A stretch of DNA of 64,000 nt from Hirudinaria manillensis (GCA_034509925.1 CM067537.1:6186001-6250000), one strand, 5' to 3'; counted from the first letter of the stretch, positions 1-15,900 are shown. Numbers and translations are program-made. The notes: a model not told the origin generated them from the letters alone.

Positions 1-2
1 CT

Positions 3-62
3 GCTCCACCTTTCCAAGATTTCCCCTTGGAAATGGATGACTCCATCAGCTCTTGTTGTTAG
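3..62 (+). CDS. Possible C-terminal end of an unidentified protein ending in Cys-Cys (partial, cut by window edge)
   Basis: One plus frame is open from the window edge to a TAG at 60-62 and reads as a plausible tail (PPFQDFPLEMDDSISSCC). A terminal Cys-Cys is the geranylgeranylation signal of Rab GTPases, so this could be the tail of a Rab-like protein. The other two frames are also short and open, and nothing upstream is visible, so identity and coding status are uncertain. If real, the gene lies almost entirely to the left of the window. Confidence 0.3.
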   Translation, partial: APPFQDFPLEMDDSISSCC

Positions 63-654
63 TTGAATGTTTGTTTTTTAATTAGTTAGTCTATGAACTG
101 ATTAATTATTGCTCAGCTTAAAGAAATATTTTAAGTACTTTGAATCTAACAAATAATATACAAATTAATTACATAAGGATTTTGTCTGTCTTTTCCAGTG
201 AACAGATTCTGAGGGCATAGGAAATTTCAAGTTGTTGAAAGACTGCATTTTATTATAAAACTAACTTTTGCATTTACAAGAGAAACTGGGTGTACATTAT
301 TACATGAGGATGAGTAGCGACGTTGTTAACGTATTGTGTAATTAGTCAACTGACACGTTAAAGATATTTTTTCTATCGTCAAGCATTTAGAAGGCGGGGA
401 ACGTCGCGGAATTGCTTTGCCGCGGAAAGTTTGTTGCAATTAAATTCGGTCTTTCATGCTCACCAATAGCTTCCTGGAAAGAAATTCATTCAAACACGTT
501 CGGAAACAAAAATCCTTTTGCTTAGGATTCTCAAACAATTTTTTTTTTGTTTGTTTGTAAAGAGAATTTGTTGATATTGTGCATTTGTGGCTGAAAGTTA
601 TCTCAGGCAAAAAGTGACTGTTTTTGCTCGTGATAATCTCATTCATGATGTTAC

Positions 655-693
<39 letters not shown>

Positions 694-2587
694 GCAGAGT
701 GTTAAGTCCACATCTGCACACGATAGTGTTCAAAATATCGTTTCATTGGTATTGTCGATTCTACAAAGCTCTATGCCGCCCAACTAGTTCAACAATTCTG
801 TGTTAACCGTTTGTGAGACTTGTTCAAAGTGTTCATATATTTTTATATTTGCAATCAGGTTTCCTAAAAGTTGTACCATCATCTCGTCGTCTGCCTTATC
901 TTGTACTTTACGTACCACGAATATGGATGCTTTCCTCCTCCTCCTCCTCCTTCTTCTTTGGTTTGCCAACCGAAGGAAGCCATCAGATCGAGACTAAAAC
1001 TCTTTCAATCTTCAAGTTTGCTCAATTGTCCAAAATTCTTAACTCCGGCCTTCGATGTAAATTTACAATTGAACTCTCCGCACGACTTCTCGTGCGCAAT
1101 TTTTTTCTGCCCGAGAACATTTTCGTGGAGGTTTTGTTTCCCGTCTGACTTGTTAAACGATTATTTTTGTACTTTCATGGCATCGTTTTGGTAAATATTC
1201 ATAATTGTAGATAGACCACCTCCATTCTCGACTTGCTCTTCGACTGCGGTCGGCCGAGATTGCGTGTTTTACACGAAAATAGCACGACGCTGCCGGATTC
1301 GGTGCGAGATTAGAAAGCGAGTTGCGGACTGACGGTTCATCTTCCGCTTCGATCGACTCGGTCGGAAGGAACGGCCTTCGGTTTCGCCTTATGCGGTGAA
1401 GAAGTTTGGACTTTCCTGTCATCGCCATCATCACCACTCATCTGCGGGTGCCTTAGCACTTTTTAAATTCTGGGGTTCAATGGATTTCCATTTTAAAGTG
1501 TCAAAGAATCTGCCCATTATTGGCTTTGAGAACTCGAATATCATTTTAGAAATGCCTTAAGATTTTTACGAGCTCCATGCGGTAAATTAAAATTTTGGAC
1601 CGATTATTTGCCTTCGAGAAAGGTTTTTTAGGTGGACAGCAACGGAGAGTGACCAAAGAACTCAAAAAGAGAGACTCGGAGAGACGCAGTAGAGATCCGT
1701 GCGCAAAAGAATTCATTTCATTTCTGACCAAATCGTCCTGTAATGTAACGTGCGACCATTCTCGTTCCTCGTATTTGTTGTCCTCCTTTCATACTTGTTA
1801 CAATGGCGTCGATTGTTTTTGTAATTTACTCTTGAAATTCGAATTATTTGGAGTCATTGCATGTTGTTAGTCGGGCAATTATAGCTCCAATCGAGGGAAA
1901 CCCAAAAAATGATGACTCACCGGGCTCGCTCAAGCCACAACAAAAAAAATAACTCGGGAATATTAGTTGCCATTTGGCACTTATTCATCATAAAATAGTC
2001 ATTGTTTATTTGGGAAAAGTTCTTTTTAAGTTGGCAGAAACCATTTTGCACTTCAAATTCTGGGGGAAGTGCGTTTGTATTAAATCCGCATATTTATTTC
2101 TTAAACATCATGGATCTTAAACATGATGGATGCTAAACAGGCTCATCTGCTCAACTAATGCGATACCATCATTTTAGTTTTAGTTGTTTTTGTAGATGAA
2201 ACCTACATATTCATTATGTAACATAGGAACTTCCCAAAGGACAAATTATTGCCAAGCCTGTCCTCTTGCACGTTGATTTGAACATTTCAAAGGTTTAATA
2301 TGGAGAATCTTATCAAGGGATTTTCCAAAGCATCTAAGAAAAATCATTTGTGGTTTGAGCCTTTTGCATCAAAATATCACAATATTTATAATAAGTTTGT
2401 TGTTAATAACAGGATATGCCAAAAGTTAAGGTTTCCCTACCTCTTATTTGTTCCTTGGCATGTATAAACAACACAGAATTTTAAAACATTTAGAGCAATG
2501 CCTGTGTTCATAACAGCACATCCAAAGGCTGAAAAACATGGAAGATGATAGAGTAGACTGTTGTACAATCAGAGTTTTCAACCATAC
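63..2587. other. Stretch without a recognised gene
   Basis: AT-rich DNA with a (TTA)n tract near 657-692. A GC-richer patch at about 1215-1445 is open on the minus strand, but no family motif or convincing splice pair was recognised. It might hold further exons of the minus-strand gene at 2588-3058, or that gene's 3' part. Confidence 0.4.
657..692. repeat. (TTA)n microsatellite
   Basis: About twelve uninterrupted copies of a TTA unit. The runs of Ile or Tyr it encodes in translation are not genuine proteins. Confidence 0.9.
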
Positions 2588-3058
2588 CTAACTCCAAATG
2601 TTCTGTTTGCTTTGCAGACAGTTTTGTTTCTTTATGCCCCTCCCACAGACTCTTCGTCTGAGACAAACTGACATGGATCATGGCCAGTGCCCTGACGACT
2701 GCCGTCAGGATGAAAGTCGCATTGAGGTCACCGACTCGAGCATAGTCAATGTCGAGCCTAGACAATGCAACGTCGGAGGTGACAATATTGGTTTCTTTGC
2801 TGTGGATTTCCATGGGGCACACTTTGTGTAGATTTGATCTGGAATGCTTTTCTCTGTCACATGGTTGCTAGAGCAATTTCATGCTTATATTATCTTCTTT
2901 TTTGTATTTTCCAGCATTGCCTTTACCTTACCACGATGTTCCATGTAGAAACCAACCAAACATCCATGTCTACCCACCTCCCTCTGTGCAATTAAAAATT
3001 CTCCAACATCAGGAATCTTCACCAAACTTAATGCATCTGCAAGTGCAGCATAAAAAGC
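2588..3058 (-). CDS. Two coding exons of an unrecognised protein (partial gene)
   Basis: Exon A (3058..2932) follows a pyrimidine-rich acceptor (gcattttttcag) and ends at a consensus donor (gtaaggta). Exon B (2821..2588) follows an acceptor ending acaaag and ends at a gtatgg donor. A ends in phase 1 and B begins in phase 1, giving about 120 open residues. The protein looks genuine: helix-like stretches such as YAALADALSLVKIPDVGEF in A, and SRLDIDYARVGDLNATFI followed by a hydrophobic run in B. I do not recognise the family. No start or stop was found, so more exons should lie above 3058 and below 2588. Confidence 0.5.
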
Positions 3059-5805
<2,747 letters not shown>

Positions 5806-8393
5806 ATGGTCATGACTCCTGGAAAGTCCAATAGCGATGCCTCACCTCAATCGGCCGTTTGCTGTCGATCGGATCGTAGAACTGCTTTGACTGAAGACGA
5901 ACAAAGAACTAAGAAGTCCATTTGCAACTCCGAGACAAACTCAAATGCCAACAGTCCGTTCCTCATTCCCTCGTTCGGCTTCACGCAAGAGCAGGTAGCG
6001 TGCGTCTGCGAAGTTCTCAGGAGTAGCGGAAACATCGACAGGTTAGCCACCTTCCTCTGGAGTCTTCCTAGTTGCGAGAGGCTTCAAAAGAACGAAAGCG
6101 TTCTCAAGTCGAAAGCAACGGTGGCCTTCAAAAGAGGTGATTTCAAGCAGCTGTATCGAATCATCGAATCGAACAACTTCTCTGCCTCAAATCACCCAGA
6201 ACTTCAACACATGTGGCTTCAAGCCCACTACATCGAGGCAGAAAAGGCTCGTGGTGGTAGAGCCTTGGGAGCAGTGGGCAAGTACAGACTGAGGAGGAAA
6301 TTTCCTCTGCCTAGGACCATCTGGGACGGTGAGGAAACGAGTTACTGCTTCAAAGAGAAGTCGAGGCAAACCTTGAAGGACTGGTACCACAAGAATCCTT
6401 ATCCCAATCCTAAGGACAAGAAGAAACTGGCCGAATGTACTGGTCTGACAACGACGCAAGTAAGCAATTGGTTCAAGAACAGACGCCAAAGAGACAGGGC
6501 GACTACTGCCACGGAAAAGTGAGTCTTTTCAGTTCCTCCGTCGATAGCATCACGAATATTTAAAGCCGAATAATTATGATTATTTAAAATCGACCTCTTG
6601 ACATCTACGAGCGTATTGAGCGTTGAAAGATATCAGTATCAAGCGAGTGTTTATTGAATGTTCATATCGCGATATAGAGGCAAGTAGAGGCATTCACACG
6701 CACGTACGATCCAGAAGCGTGCGTGAAGGACAACGTCTGTGTGGAAATTATTTGCCGTTCCTACTGGAAACCAACGCTTTCCAGCGATGAAACGTAGAGA
6801 TTTCTCACTTTTTGAGACCTTAATTAAGATCAGCTTTCTCACGGAGTCTTCAGGTCTGACGAGGCGATTGACTTGTGATTGAATAAGGTATGATTGAATG
6901 AGATGTGATTGACTGAGATACGGTTGAACGAGTGTTGATTGACTGGCATGTGATTGAACGAGATGTTCTGAGTCAGCTGAGTCAGCACGCATTGAACCTG
7001 CTTAAACTGGCGGTTGAGTTTTAAGAAATAATTTATATTTGAAAAGCCTCGCTCTTGCTCCGTCCTGACACCATGCTTCCGTCTGGTTTTTAATTTCATA
7101 ATTTTAATAGTTTATTATAATTTATTAAACGGCTATTTAATAATTAATCACCTCTCCCATCATTTATAAATGCCGAAGCTTTTGGCAATGGTAGGCAGAA
7201 TTATGAACATGAACATAATAAATAAACAAGTATTTACTTACAAACAGCGATGAAACTGTTGGAAGACTGTAGACAACAAAGGAATCATATTATGGTACTA
7301 CTCGAACACGTACTCGGGTTGAAACGCTTGTGAAGATCTTACGAGAGCATAATTTCATAATCATAACCATAATCATAATCACGTTATCATAATCATAATC
7401 GCAATCACAAGTCCAGAATCATAATCATAATCGTAATTGCCCCCGCGTCTGTCTGCAAGTCGCATACATTTATTAAGAAATTATCGAATCAAATTAGGAA
7501 CAGATCGCGTTTGGACGGAAACACACGGCAAAATAAATTGGTTTAAAAACTAATAATAATTAATATAACTTATTTATTATCTTATTATTATCTTATTATA
7601 ACTTATTATTATTATCTATAAAGTCGAGTGAACAGCAAAACAATGAACAGCGTGAAGTAACTCCAACAATTATATTTAATTAATTAATTAATTGAAATTA
7701 ACAAAATTAAATTGATTTAAATCATCAATAACCATAAATAAGTTGAAATTAAATTATTTGATAAGAAACATTTTCAAATTAATCCTTAAAAAAAGTTTTA
7801 AAAAATTAATTTTCTTAAATTAATGAAATTATTGGCTAATTAATTTCTTAACATCTACATTTACTATCTAGTTACGTTTTTTCGTCTCTAGCACTCAGTG
7901 ATGACCTGATAACCTTTATCACCTGATCAGATTGATGACGTCATCGAGGATGTCCTGTTCGGACGACGACTCAGACGACAGGAAGTGCCACAAAGTTCAA
8001 CGACCCCAGAGCGACACCTGGCGAAGGAGCCTGGAACGTCTCCACGATGACGTAACCATCCAGTCTGCATCATCTCGCCGTCCAATCAGAGAGAGCCACG
8101 AGGCGAACGGAAGCGGAGAAGATGGATTGAGAGGCGATGAAAGACTCATCAAGGATCAATCGACAGTCGGAGAAGCAGCGGAATGCAATCCAGGTGACGG
8201 AACATGGACGCGCTACCTGGATAACAACAGGAGTAATGATGACGACGATGATGGCGGCGAAGACGACGACGACGACATATCGGTGACGTCAGAGAAGCAG
8301 ACGTCAACGGACGCCCGGAACGCTGGAAGAAGTACCCTCAACTGGTTCACGTCACTTTTGCCTTTTTATTATCGATCCAACAAACCCATTTGA
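5806..8393 (+). CDS. SIX1: SIX1/2 (sine oculis class) homeobox transcription factor
   Basis: DNA-binding nuclear regulator that works with EYA and DACH proteins in sensory, muscle and head development. Exon 1 is 5806..6518, ending at AA|gtgagt. Exon 2 is 7931..8393, after an acceptor ending cctgatcag. They join in frame into 391 residues. The SIX domain spans about residues 57-171 ([14 protein letters not shown], then GAVGKYR and [19 protein letters not shown]). The homeodomain spans about 172-231 with the recognition helix [26 protein letters not shown] at the homeodomain start fits SIX1/2 rather than SIX3/6 or SIX4/5. Odd: about 54 residues precede the SIX domain, where SIX1/2 proteins normally have only a few, and the exon 2 tail has no recognised motif and holds an acidic run. 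The second exon is less certain than the first. Confidence 0.93.
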
Positions 8394-8394
8394 A

Positions 8395-8410
8395 CGTGTC
8401 ACGTGACACG
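8395..8410. promoter_or_regulatory. Perfect 16-bp palindrome with central E-box
   Basis: CGTGTCACGTGACACG starts one base after the SIX1/2 stop codon. Both strands read identically, and the centre is CACGTG, the canonical binding core of bHLH-Zip factors. A function is inferred only from the motif. Confidence 0.4.
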
Positions 8411-8708
8411 ATTTCCCGCTCTTTTTCTTTTTGCGAGCAGAGTTTGATGCATTGGTTTGTTTGTCGAGATATTTAGAGAAATATTTAAAAAATTTGTTAA
8501 TTTTTATGACGACTTCGTAATATTTTATAAATTTGTTTTCAGAAGTCAGGTTTAATTGTAAAAAAAAAAGTAAACTTCCTTCAAGACGATTCCTTCCTAT
8601 ATAGTCAGCGTTTGAAGTGTTCCCCAGCATTCATAGTAACATATTTTCATATAAGCATATTTATTTGCAAACCAAGAGTTCTAGTCGAACATAAAAAGAA
8701 CATAATTA

Positions 8709-8714
8709 AATAAA
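8709..8714 (+). terminator. Candidate SIX1/2 polyadenylation signal
   Basis: AATAAA lies 316 bases after the SIX1/2 stop. The motif is common in AT-rich DNA, so this is weak support. Confidence 0.35.
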
Positions 8715-9047
8715 TTATTTAATTTGCAGCACCATGATTTAAGTAAAAAAAAAAATGTGGGCCGATCAAGATCATAAATTCGCTTTACTAGGAAACTTGA
8801 TACATGGTTCTGAACAATTCTTAGAGTTTCGCTGTTCCACTTTCACGATTAAGACTAAAAGCACCCTCCTGGTGCGCCCGTGGTGGCCCCCTTTTGGCCG
8901 ATTCCTTCAAAATGCTCATCCATGGCTGAGTTTCGTTCGGGTTTGTCTGGATCGGAAGTGTTCCTAAAACCACCGCTACTTCTGCAATCATTGGTTTATA
9001 TCAACACTTAAAGACATAAAAGAAATTCAAATTTAAAACTTAAACTT

Positions 9048-10571
9048 TCAAAACACGGACCTATCAGTCACCAGAAGTTTGTTTACATCTTGAGGCTCCT
9101 CCCACTTTTCCGGCAACTCTTTTATCCTTACCTCGGTTTGTCTGCTTAAAAGGATTAAAAGTGGATCTAAATAATGGAGTTGTTAAAAACAACCACGTAA
9201 CACGACTTGCATTGGTTAAAGAACAGACCGCCAGCTGTTAATATTACTTATTGCTAATTATAATTTCGACTACAATAAACTAATAAATTATAATAATGTC
9301 TTAAATGTTTCTTGTAATATTATTTTCCTCCTACCCGTTCTTCCATAACATCAATTCATCTTCCAATTGCTGCACTTTCTTTTCTACTGCCTATTATGAT
9401 AAAAAACATCAAATTAATTAATAAATTAATAAAAATAATATTGTTATTAAATCTTCAATAGAATAAAATATTCAATGAAATAGAATAATTATTATTAATA
9501 TTTTTATTATTATTATTATCAATGAAACAATAAGATTATCAATGTGATAATATATTTAATTTAGAAAGAATAAAATAAAGTTTAATTTCTTTTTTAAAAT
9601 ACAAAATATATTTAATTCATTTTCTGCTAATAGCCTTATGGAGATCAAATACAATAACATCAGAAACACATTTAATATCAATTATAGCTACTTAATTATT
9701 AATTAGCCACTGCATAATTAAGCTACTTAAATATTCAACACTTCACCCTCTTGTCATTCAGGAGATCATCAAAGTCCTTTTTGGTGACAACATCTTCGTA
9801 GTTGAGCTTCAATTCCTTCCACCTCCTTGTTGCTTCTTCTTCACCTTCACGTGCCATCCTTCAATCAATCATCCATCCATCCATCCATCCATCAATAAAT
9901 AATTATTAATTAATATTAAACAATTAATAATTAAAAATTAATGATTAATTCAAAGTGACCAGAGAGTTTGGGAAAACGTCAACAAACTTCAGGGCTATCT
10001 TTAGGACCACAGGGTCGTCTGGCATTTTGAACTTTTGCACTGGTTGAACCTCTTCTTTCCCGCCTAAATTCAACTTGAAGCCGATGTCAGGAGTGGCGTC
10101 TGCTTGTCTCAACTTTGCAACTTCGTTGGTCAACAACTTTCTTGACCGTTTCTCGTCGAGAAATGATTCGTAATTCTTTGCCAGATCTTGCGAGAGTTTC
10201 TTAATCTGTGGATGGATGGATGGATGGACGGATGGACGGACGGATGGACGGACGGATGGATGGACGATTGTCATTCGACTGATTTTGTAAGATTTGTTGT
10301 TTAAAAAACAGATTTTATTCTTATTATTAAACTTACATAATTATAATGAATTGAATTTGCATATTGCGAAGTAATTTTGTGAAACAATTCATCAATATTC
10401 ATAACATGCTTGTCATTAATTGTTAACCATTTAAAGAGCATTACAAGCTGGACTTCCGACACACTGCGATCACCGTCGCAATTTTCAACAAGCGACTTGT
10501 AGTGTCAAAGTCAACTGAACAGTTTAGAAAGAGGGACATCAAATGCCATCAGACGATGATAAATAAATGAA

Positions 10572-10612
<41 letters not shown>

Positions 10613-12525
10613 AAATAATTTACTATCAAACACGATGTTGAACCTTTAAAATGCTTCACCAGGAAGAAATTGGAGGAACATTGTTGATGATCTGCATCTT
10701 TAGTGGACATGGACATCAGTAGAAGGTTTTTAAATGTAGGAAATTGGTGCGTGGGTTTAGGAACAAATATAAAATTATTGATGTTATTCTAACTTTTATC
10801 ACAAATACCACATACCGAATATGAGTTTGTTAATAAATATTTTTATAAAATAATAGTAATAATAATAATAATAACATATATATGTACATGGAAATTTCCA
10901 TAAAGGATGCAGTATTTTTTTTCAGAGCCTATGGGTGTAAAGTGCCTGGAACTCCTAAACTCTCAGAAAGCAGTCTTTGAAAAGTCTTCCAAGGATCCTT
11001 CTAAGACGTTTTGAAACATGAATTTCAGTAAACCTGCAGCATGCACATGTAAACCTACAAGTTGTTTTTGATGCCACAGTTGTTTACTTTTCGTTAAAAC
11101 TTAGTTACAAAGTCCAATTAGTTAATGGGTGATTAGGATCAAGTTATTAGGATCCGATGATTCTTCGGGATTTCGAATATTAAAAAAAAAAGCATTTAAT
11201 TAGTTTTTCGAACCTTTTTTTTGTGCGAAGAGATGAGTAATTGCAGCTCGTGGTTTTCTTTTTTCAATTTCATGATCTCTGATCTCATCTGGTCACGTTC
11301 TTCAAAGTTTTAAAGTCAAAGAAAGGCTTCAAATCTTAATAACATCTTAATTTACTTTGAAAGTTTATGGCTTCATAATTTTGAAATTTACCGGCATCGT
11401 AATGCTTCTCCCGCTCTTTCAACTTGTTTTCGACTTCGTCCGCCAACAAACGCCATGTTGTCTTCGCAAAAAGACAAATAAATGAAATGTTACTAAACTA
11501 AGTTAATGTTAATAAATTATATTAATTTAGGTGTAATAAAATTGATTATTTGGAGAATGGTAATTATGAATAAATTATCGGATTTGTGGCTGGAAAAATG
11601 AGGCGCAAATAAAGGTTATTAATGTATATTAATGTATAATGTACTCGTTTTCCATTTTCGTTGAATCACGTTTGAGTTCATTCATTCAAATTTTTTAATG
11701 TTCATATTCGAGCAAAGTTTCTCACAATATAATTGGCAGGGAAAAATTAATTCATCAATAAATTTATAATTTGTTTATTTAAATCATAGTAACAAAAAAA
11801 ATTAAAGAGATCTTTTTTCTAATTTTTTGAATTTTGGGACGAACGTTCTAGAGAGGTCCAAATTACCTGATCCCGTTTGAGTTCAAAGACTTCTTCCTGG
11901 AACCGAGAAAATGTCCTGACAAAGACTTCTTTGATGTTTTGCAGGAAATGCTTGTAAGTCTTGAATCCAGAGATGAAAAGATCGAATAACTAAAATATTT
12001 ATCATTCGCTTAATTAATAAACACATTTAAAATTTTCTTTTAAATTATTCCAGGATATTTGCCAGGAAGGTCCAAGAAACGCTTCTTCATATTTGCCATG
12101 TGTAGCACCTTCTGCGAATTTAAGACTAATCTAATTTATAAAACACTTTAAAATAAAAAATTTAGATTTTTATTATTTTTTTATTTTAAAGAGTCAATTG
12201 ATTGTGTCATATCGTCTGCAAGATTTGCATTATCATAGCAGAAGTTCAAAATAATTATTTTTAACAGAAGAAAGGTAAATAATATCATCAAATGATAAAC
12301 GTTCTAAAAAAGTTCAAATGCATCATAAAAAGAGTGGACACTTGCCTTTAATATTTCAAATATGGTCGTTTTTGAATCCTTCTTTAATAGAATATCTAAT
12401 TCCTTGTCAAAATCCATCTCACTATTCAATCTTAGCTTTATTTTTGGTAAATTGTTATAGATTGAAGCGAGGCTGTTTGCATTTACCAGATGGGGTAGAA
12501 TGTTTTCTTTACTTTTCTTTGCCAT
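9048..12525 (-). CDS. TSNAXIP1: TSNAXIP1/C6orf118-type coiled-coil protein
   Basis: Exons read on the minus strand: 12525..12346, 11989..11867, 11461..11392, 11299..11214, 10205..9988, 9858..9747, 9390..9335, 9144..9048. All joins keep frame, giving about 310 residues ending in TGA. The segment [20 protein letters not shown] matches the TSNAXIP1 N-terminal domain pattern (FxxFIxDFKTYKPLLxxIK as I recall it). [12 protein letters not shown] corresponds to a later conserved stretch. The remainder is Lys/Glu-rich coiled coil. Members are testis or cilium proteins binding the translin partner TRAX. The first intron appears to start with GC (AAG|gcaagt). The first two exons may be separated by a missed exon, and the last exon is least certain; more 3' exons could lie at about 8870-8990. 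Confidence 0.6.
10210..10265. repeat. (GGAT)n / (GGAC)n tract in the TSNAXIP1 intron
   Basis: Imperfect GGAT/GGAC tetramers lie directly beside the acceptor of the exon that starts at 10205. Confidence 0.8.
10559..10611. repeat. (AAAT)n microsatellite
   Basis: About twelve AAAT units in the intron between TSNAXIP1-like exons. Confidence 0.9.
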
Positions 12526-12932
12526 CTTTAGTCAATTATTAAATGACGTTTAACAATTAATTAACCGTTAAACGTTAATTTAATTCAAGAAATTCTAAAA
12601 CTATGGGGTTTATAAACATGGCAAAAATCTGAACCACCTGGCTGATTTATAAAACGTAAGTACGCATTTCGTTGTTAGGCAACAAGTTAAAAGTTGTTTC
12701 AAAATTTCATTAAAATGAGAAAATCTAGGCATGGTCGCGTACTTAAAATTAAATAATTGCTAAAAAAATTGGAAGTTTTTATTTTTTTAAAGTGTGTATT
12801 CAAATATTTAATGATCATTGCAACATTTAAATCACAATTAATAAATTTATAAATACTGTAATTAAAGAATTTAAGAATCAGCTGTTATAAAGAAAGTTAT
12901 TAGTATTCATATCCGGGACTTCTTATAACAAA

Positions 12933-15900
12933 ATGGCTCATTTAAATGCTCTTTCGTTAGACATATCTCGTCTTCCGAGCAAGTGTAAATTTGATCGCCT
13001 TTACAGCCACAAGCAAGAAATGGATGAACCTTCTAGAAAACCATTAGGAAATCAACCTGATAAAATAAAACTTCTTTATCCAATGGTTAATGAAACAGAA
13101 ACTCCCCTTCCAAGACAATGGGGTTCGAAGAAAGAGGAAAGGCACACGAATTTAGGACTTACACACAATGATTTGAGAGTATTTTACAAAGGTTAGATGG
13201 TTAATATTTCGTTTTCGAAGCAAATGCGCCTTTAAAGATGTACATTTTCATATTAGTTTATTGTCTTCCAACCTCATTGAATCATGCACAATGAATTTGA
13301 ATTTAGAGGTCAATTTCAATTACTTAACATAATCTTAAGAAATGGCTCTTTATATGTTTGTCAATTTGAGATTAACTTGACCTTTATATGTTTTTAATTC
13401 TACATTAGTCAACATCTTTCCATTCTGATCTCGAAAGCATTTGCTGAAAGTTCATTTCTTATTTTGATGAAGGAAAATGTACTTTCAACATGTTATATAT
13501 TAATTTTTAAATGAATTCTAAATAATCAATGAATTGGATCGTCAAGTAAGCAAATGCTTATGTCAGCGTTCGTGAATCATGTTTTCTTTGAATACATTTT
13601 TGAGATTTCAACTGCTTAAAGAGCAGTTTAGAAGAATAAGATGTTATTGATTAAAAATATTGATTCAAGATCAAAAATTAATTTTAATTTATATAATAAT
13701 TTTGCTGGAAAATCTTATGAGGTTGGATGTTCATTAGGTTCTGGAAAGGATCACAACGATGCTGCCAGCATTAGGACTTCCCATCCAATTCCTACCTCAT
13801 GTGGTGTTTACTACTTTGAAGTCAAAGTGGTAGATAAGGGAAGAGATGGGTAAGTTGTTTTATCATTTAAATTGTTTAATTATTTTTATTTTTATTTATT
13901 TTTTTATATTTGTTATTTATTTATTGTTAACTTGTTGATGTTTGTTGGTCAGTTATTCTTATGTCATTCAATTGTATTAGAAATGCAAGATCTTTTTTCA
14001 AGGTTTGTGTTTGAAAAAAGTTTATATTTCTTCAAAGTTTCTAAATATTTGTTTATTTACGTTTCAAAACTTTATGAATTTATTTATAAAAATGTTCAAA
14101 GAGAATATTTGAAATACAAATAATGATAAAAACAAAGACAACAAAATATGAGGATATTTTTTGTAAAATTAATACAATTGTTGGGTTTCGTTAAGGTTTC
14201 CTTTCTTGGTGAATTCTTTGGTGATTGGATGATCAGTTTATGGCTTATAATTTCAGGTTATGACGAATTTAAAAACAAAATTTAAAAATTCTTTCTTAAA
14301 AAATATTTAATTTTGTTTTTTTTTTCTTTTTTAAATGTTCTTTGATATGTTGCTTTGTCACCCTGGTTCTTTCCTAATTTTGAAAGTGATAATTATGTTT
14401 ACATTTTGCAGACTTTTGCAGACGCTTATTTGAACCTTGATTTCATTTTGATTTTATGATTCCACTTGAAAGATTTCCTCTTTTGAAAACTTGATAACCC
14501 AGATGACTCGCATATTTTTAAATTATTATGATCTTACTATTGCCTTACAGTGAAAACACATTTTGCATATTAGTTTTAGTTATAAGTTTTAGATGAGAAG
14601 TTAATTAATTTAAAAATAAACTTATTTGATGTTGTTTAATACTATTACATGTTAGTATTACATTTAACTATCAATGGCTATTGAATGAAATATTGCTGCA
14701 ATAGTGAATGGTCATCATAGGTCATCATTCATTATCGTCAATTATTTTTTAATTCAACTGATAAGAAAGAAAAGGGAATTAACCGAATTTAATTTTTTAA
14801 TTAATTTGTTTATTATTATAATAATAATCATTATAATGTAAACATTATTTGTTCAAATTCATTCTCAGATTTCCAATCACGGTTTAAAAACAGATTAAAA
14901 ATTATTTTTGAATAATTCGGTTCGATTTTCATTTCAACCTCAATTTTAATTAAATTGAATTAAATTGTAATCACAGATTAAAATATTTTCCTCATATTAT
15001 TATTATTATTCGTATTTGTATAAATATGCAGAATATAAAAGTTTTATATTTAACCAAGTCTATCTGATGTAATATTTTCAAAAGACATTTTCGTTGAAAC
15101 TTTTGGAATTTAAAATTATGATGAAGATGCATAAAATGTCATTAATAGTTTATGCCATTGCAATATTTCATTATATATATATACCATTATAATATTTCAT
15201 TATATATATACCATTATAATATTTCATTATATATACCATTATAATATTTCATTATATATACCATTATAATATCTTATCATATATACCATTATAATGTTTC
15301 GTTAATTCACAATTGCAATAAGATTTATTTTTTAATAAGATTTATTTATTTATATTCTTAATTATCTTGTGCCAGGAGAGTAATAAATTGAGATGAATAT
15401 ACCATTATAATGTTTCGTTAATTCACAATTGCAATAAGATTTATTTTTTAATAAGATTTATTTATTTATATTCTTAATTATCTTGTGCCAGGAGAGTAAT
15501 AAATTGAGATGAATTTTCAAGGAAATGAAAGAATTTGAATCGAAAGATTAATAAAAGCGCTTTATAAATGAAAGTCATATTTCTTTATTAATGTCATAAT
15601 AATATCATAATTATTTAATGTTGACATTTTTGTAAAAAATTCATTTTAGACATGGAAGATGCTTTGCATATATAAAGCAATTTAATGACTTGTAATATAA
15701 TTGTAATATAATTGTAGTATATTATAATGTAACTATACAAATTATGAAGCAGTAATATACATCCTCATTATCATTATCAGGGGGGCTTAAACAGTGAGTA
15801 AACAATTGTGGAAGATTGTAAATTTCTTGTCTTTTAAGACGACCTAATCTGCTATAAACTTTAAAATTGGAGGATGTCGTTTGAAATTGTAGAAGGTGCA

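Noticed and set aside
1153..1437. A 94-codon minus frame in a GC-richer patch
   Set aside because: No family motif, no matching splice partner and no conserved feature. It may be untranslated or regulatory.
8755..8967. A 70-codon plus frame after SIX1/2
   Set aside because: No domain and no splice links. The minus strand may carry a 3' exon of the TSNAXIP1-like gene here, but that was not convincing either.
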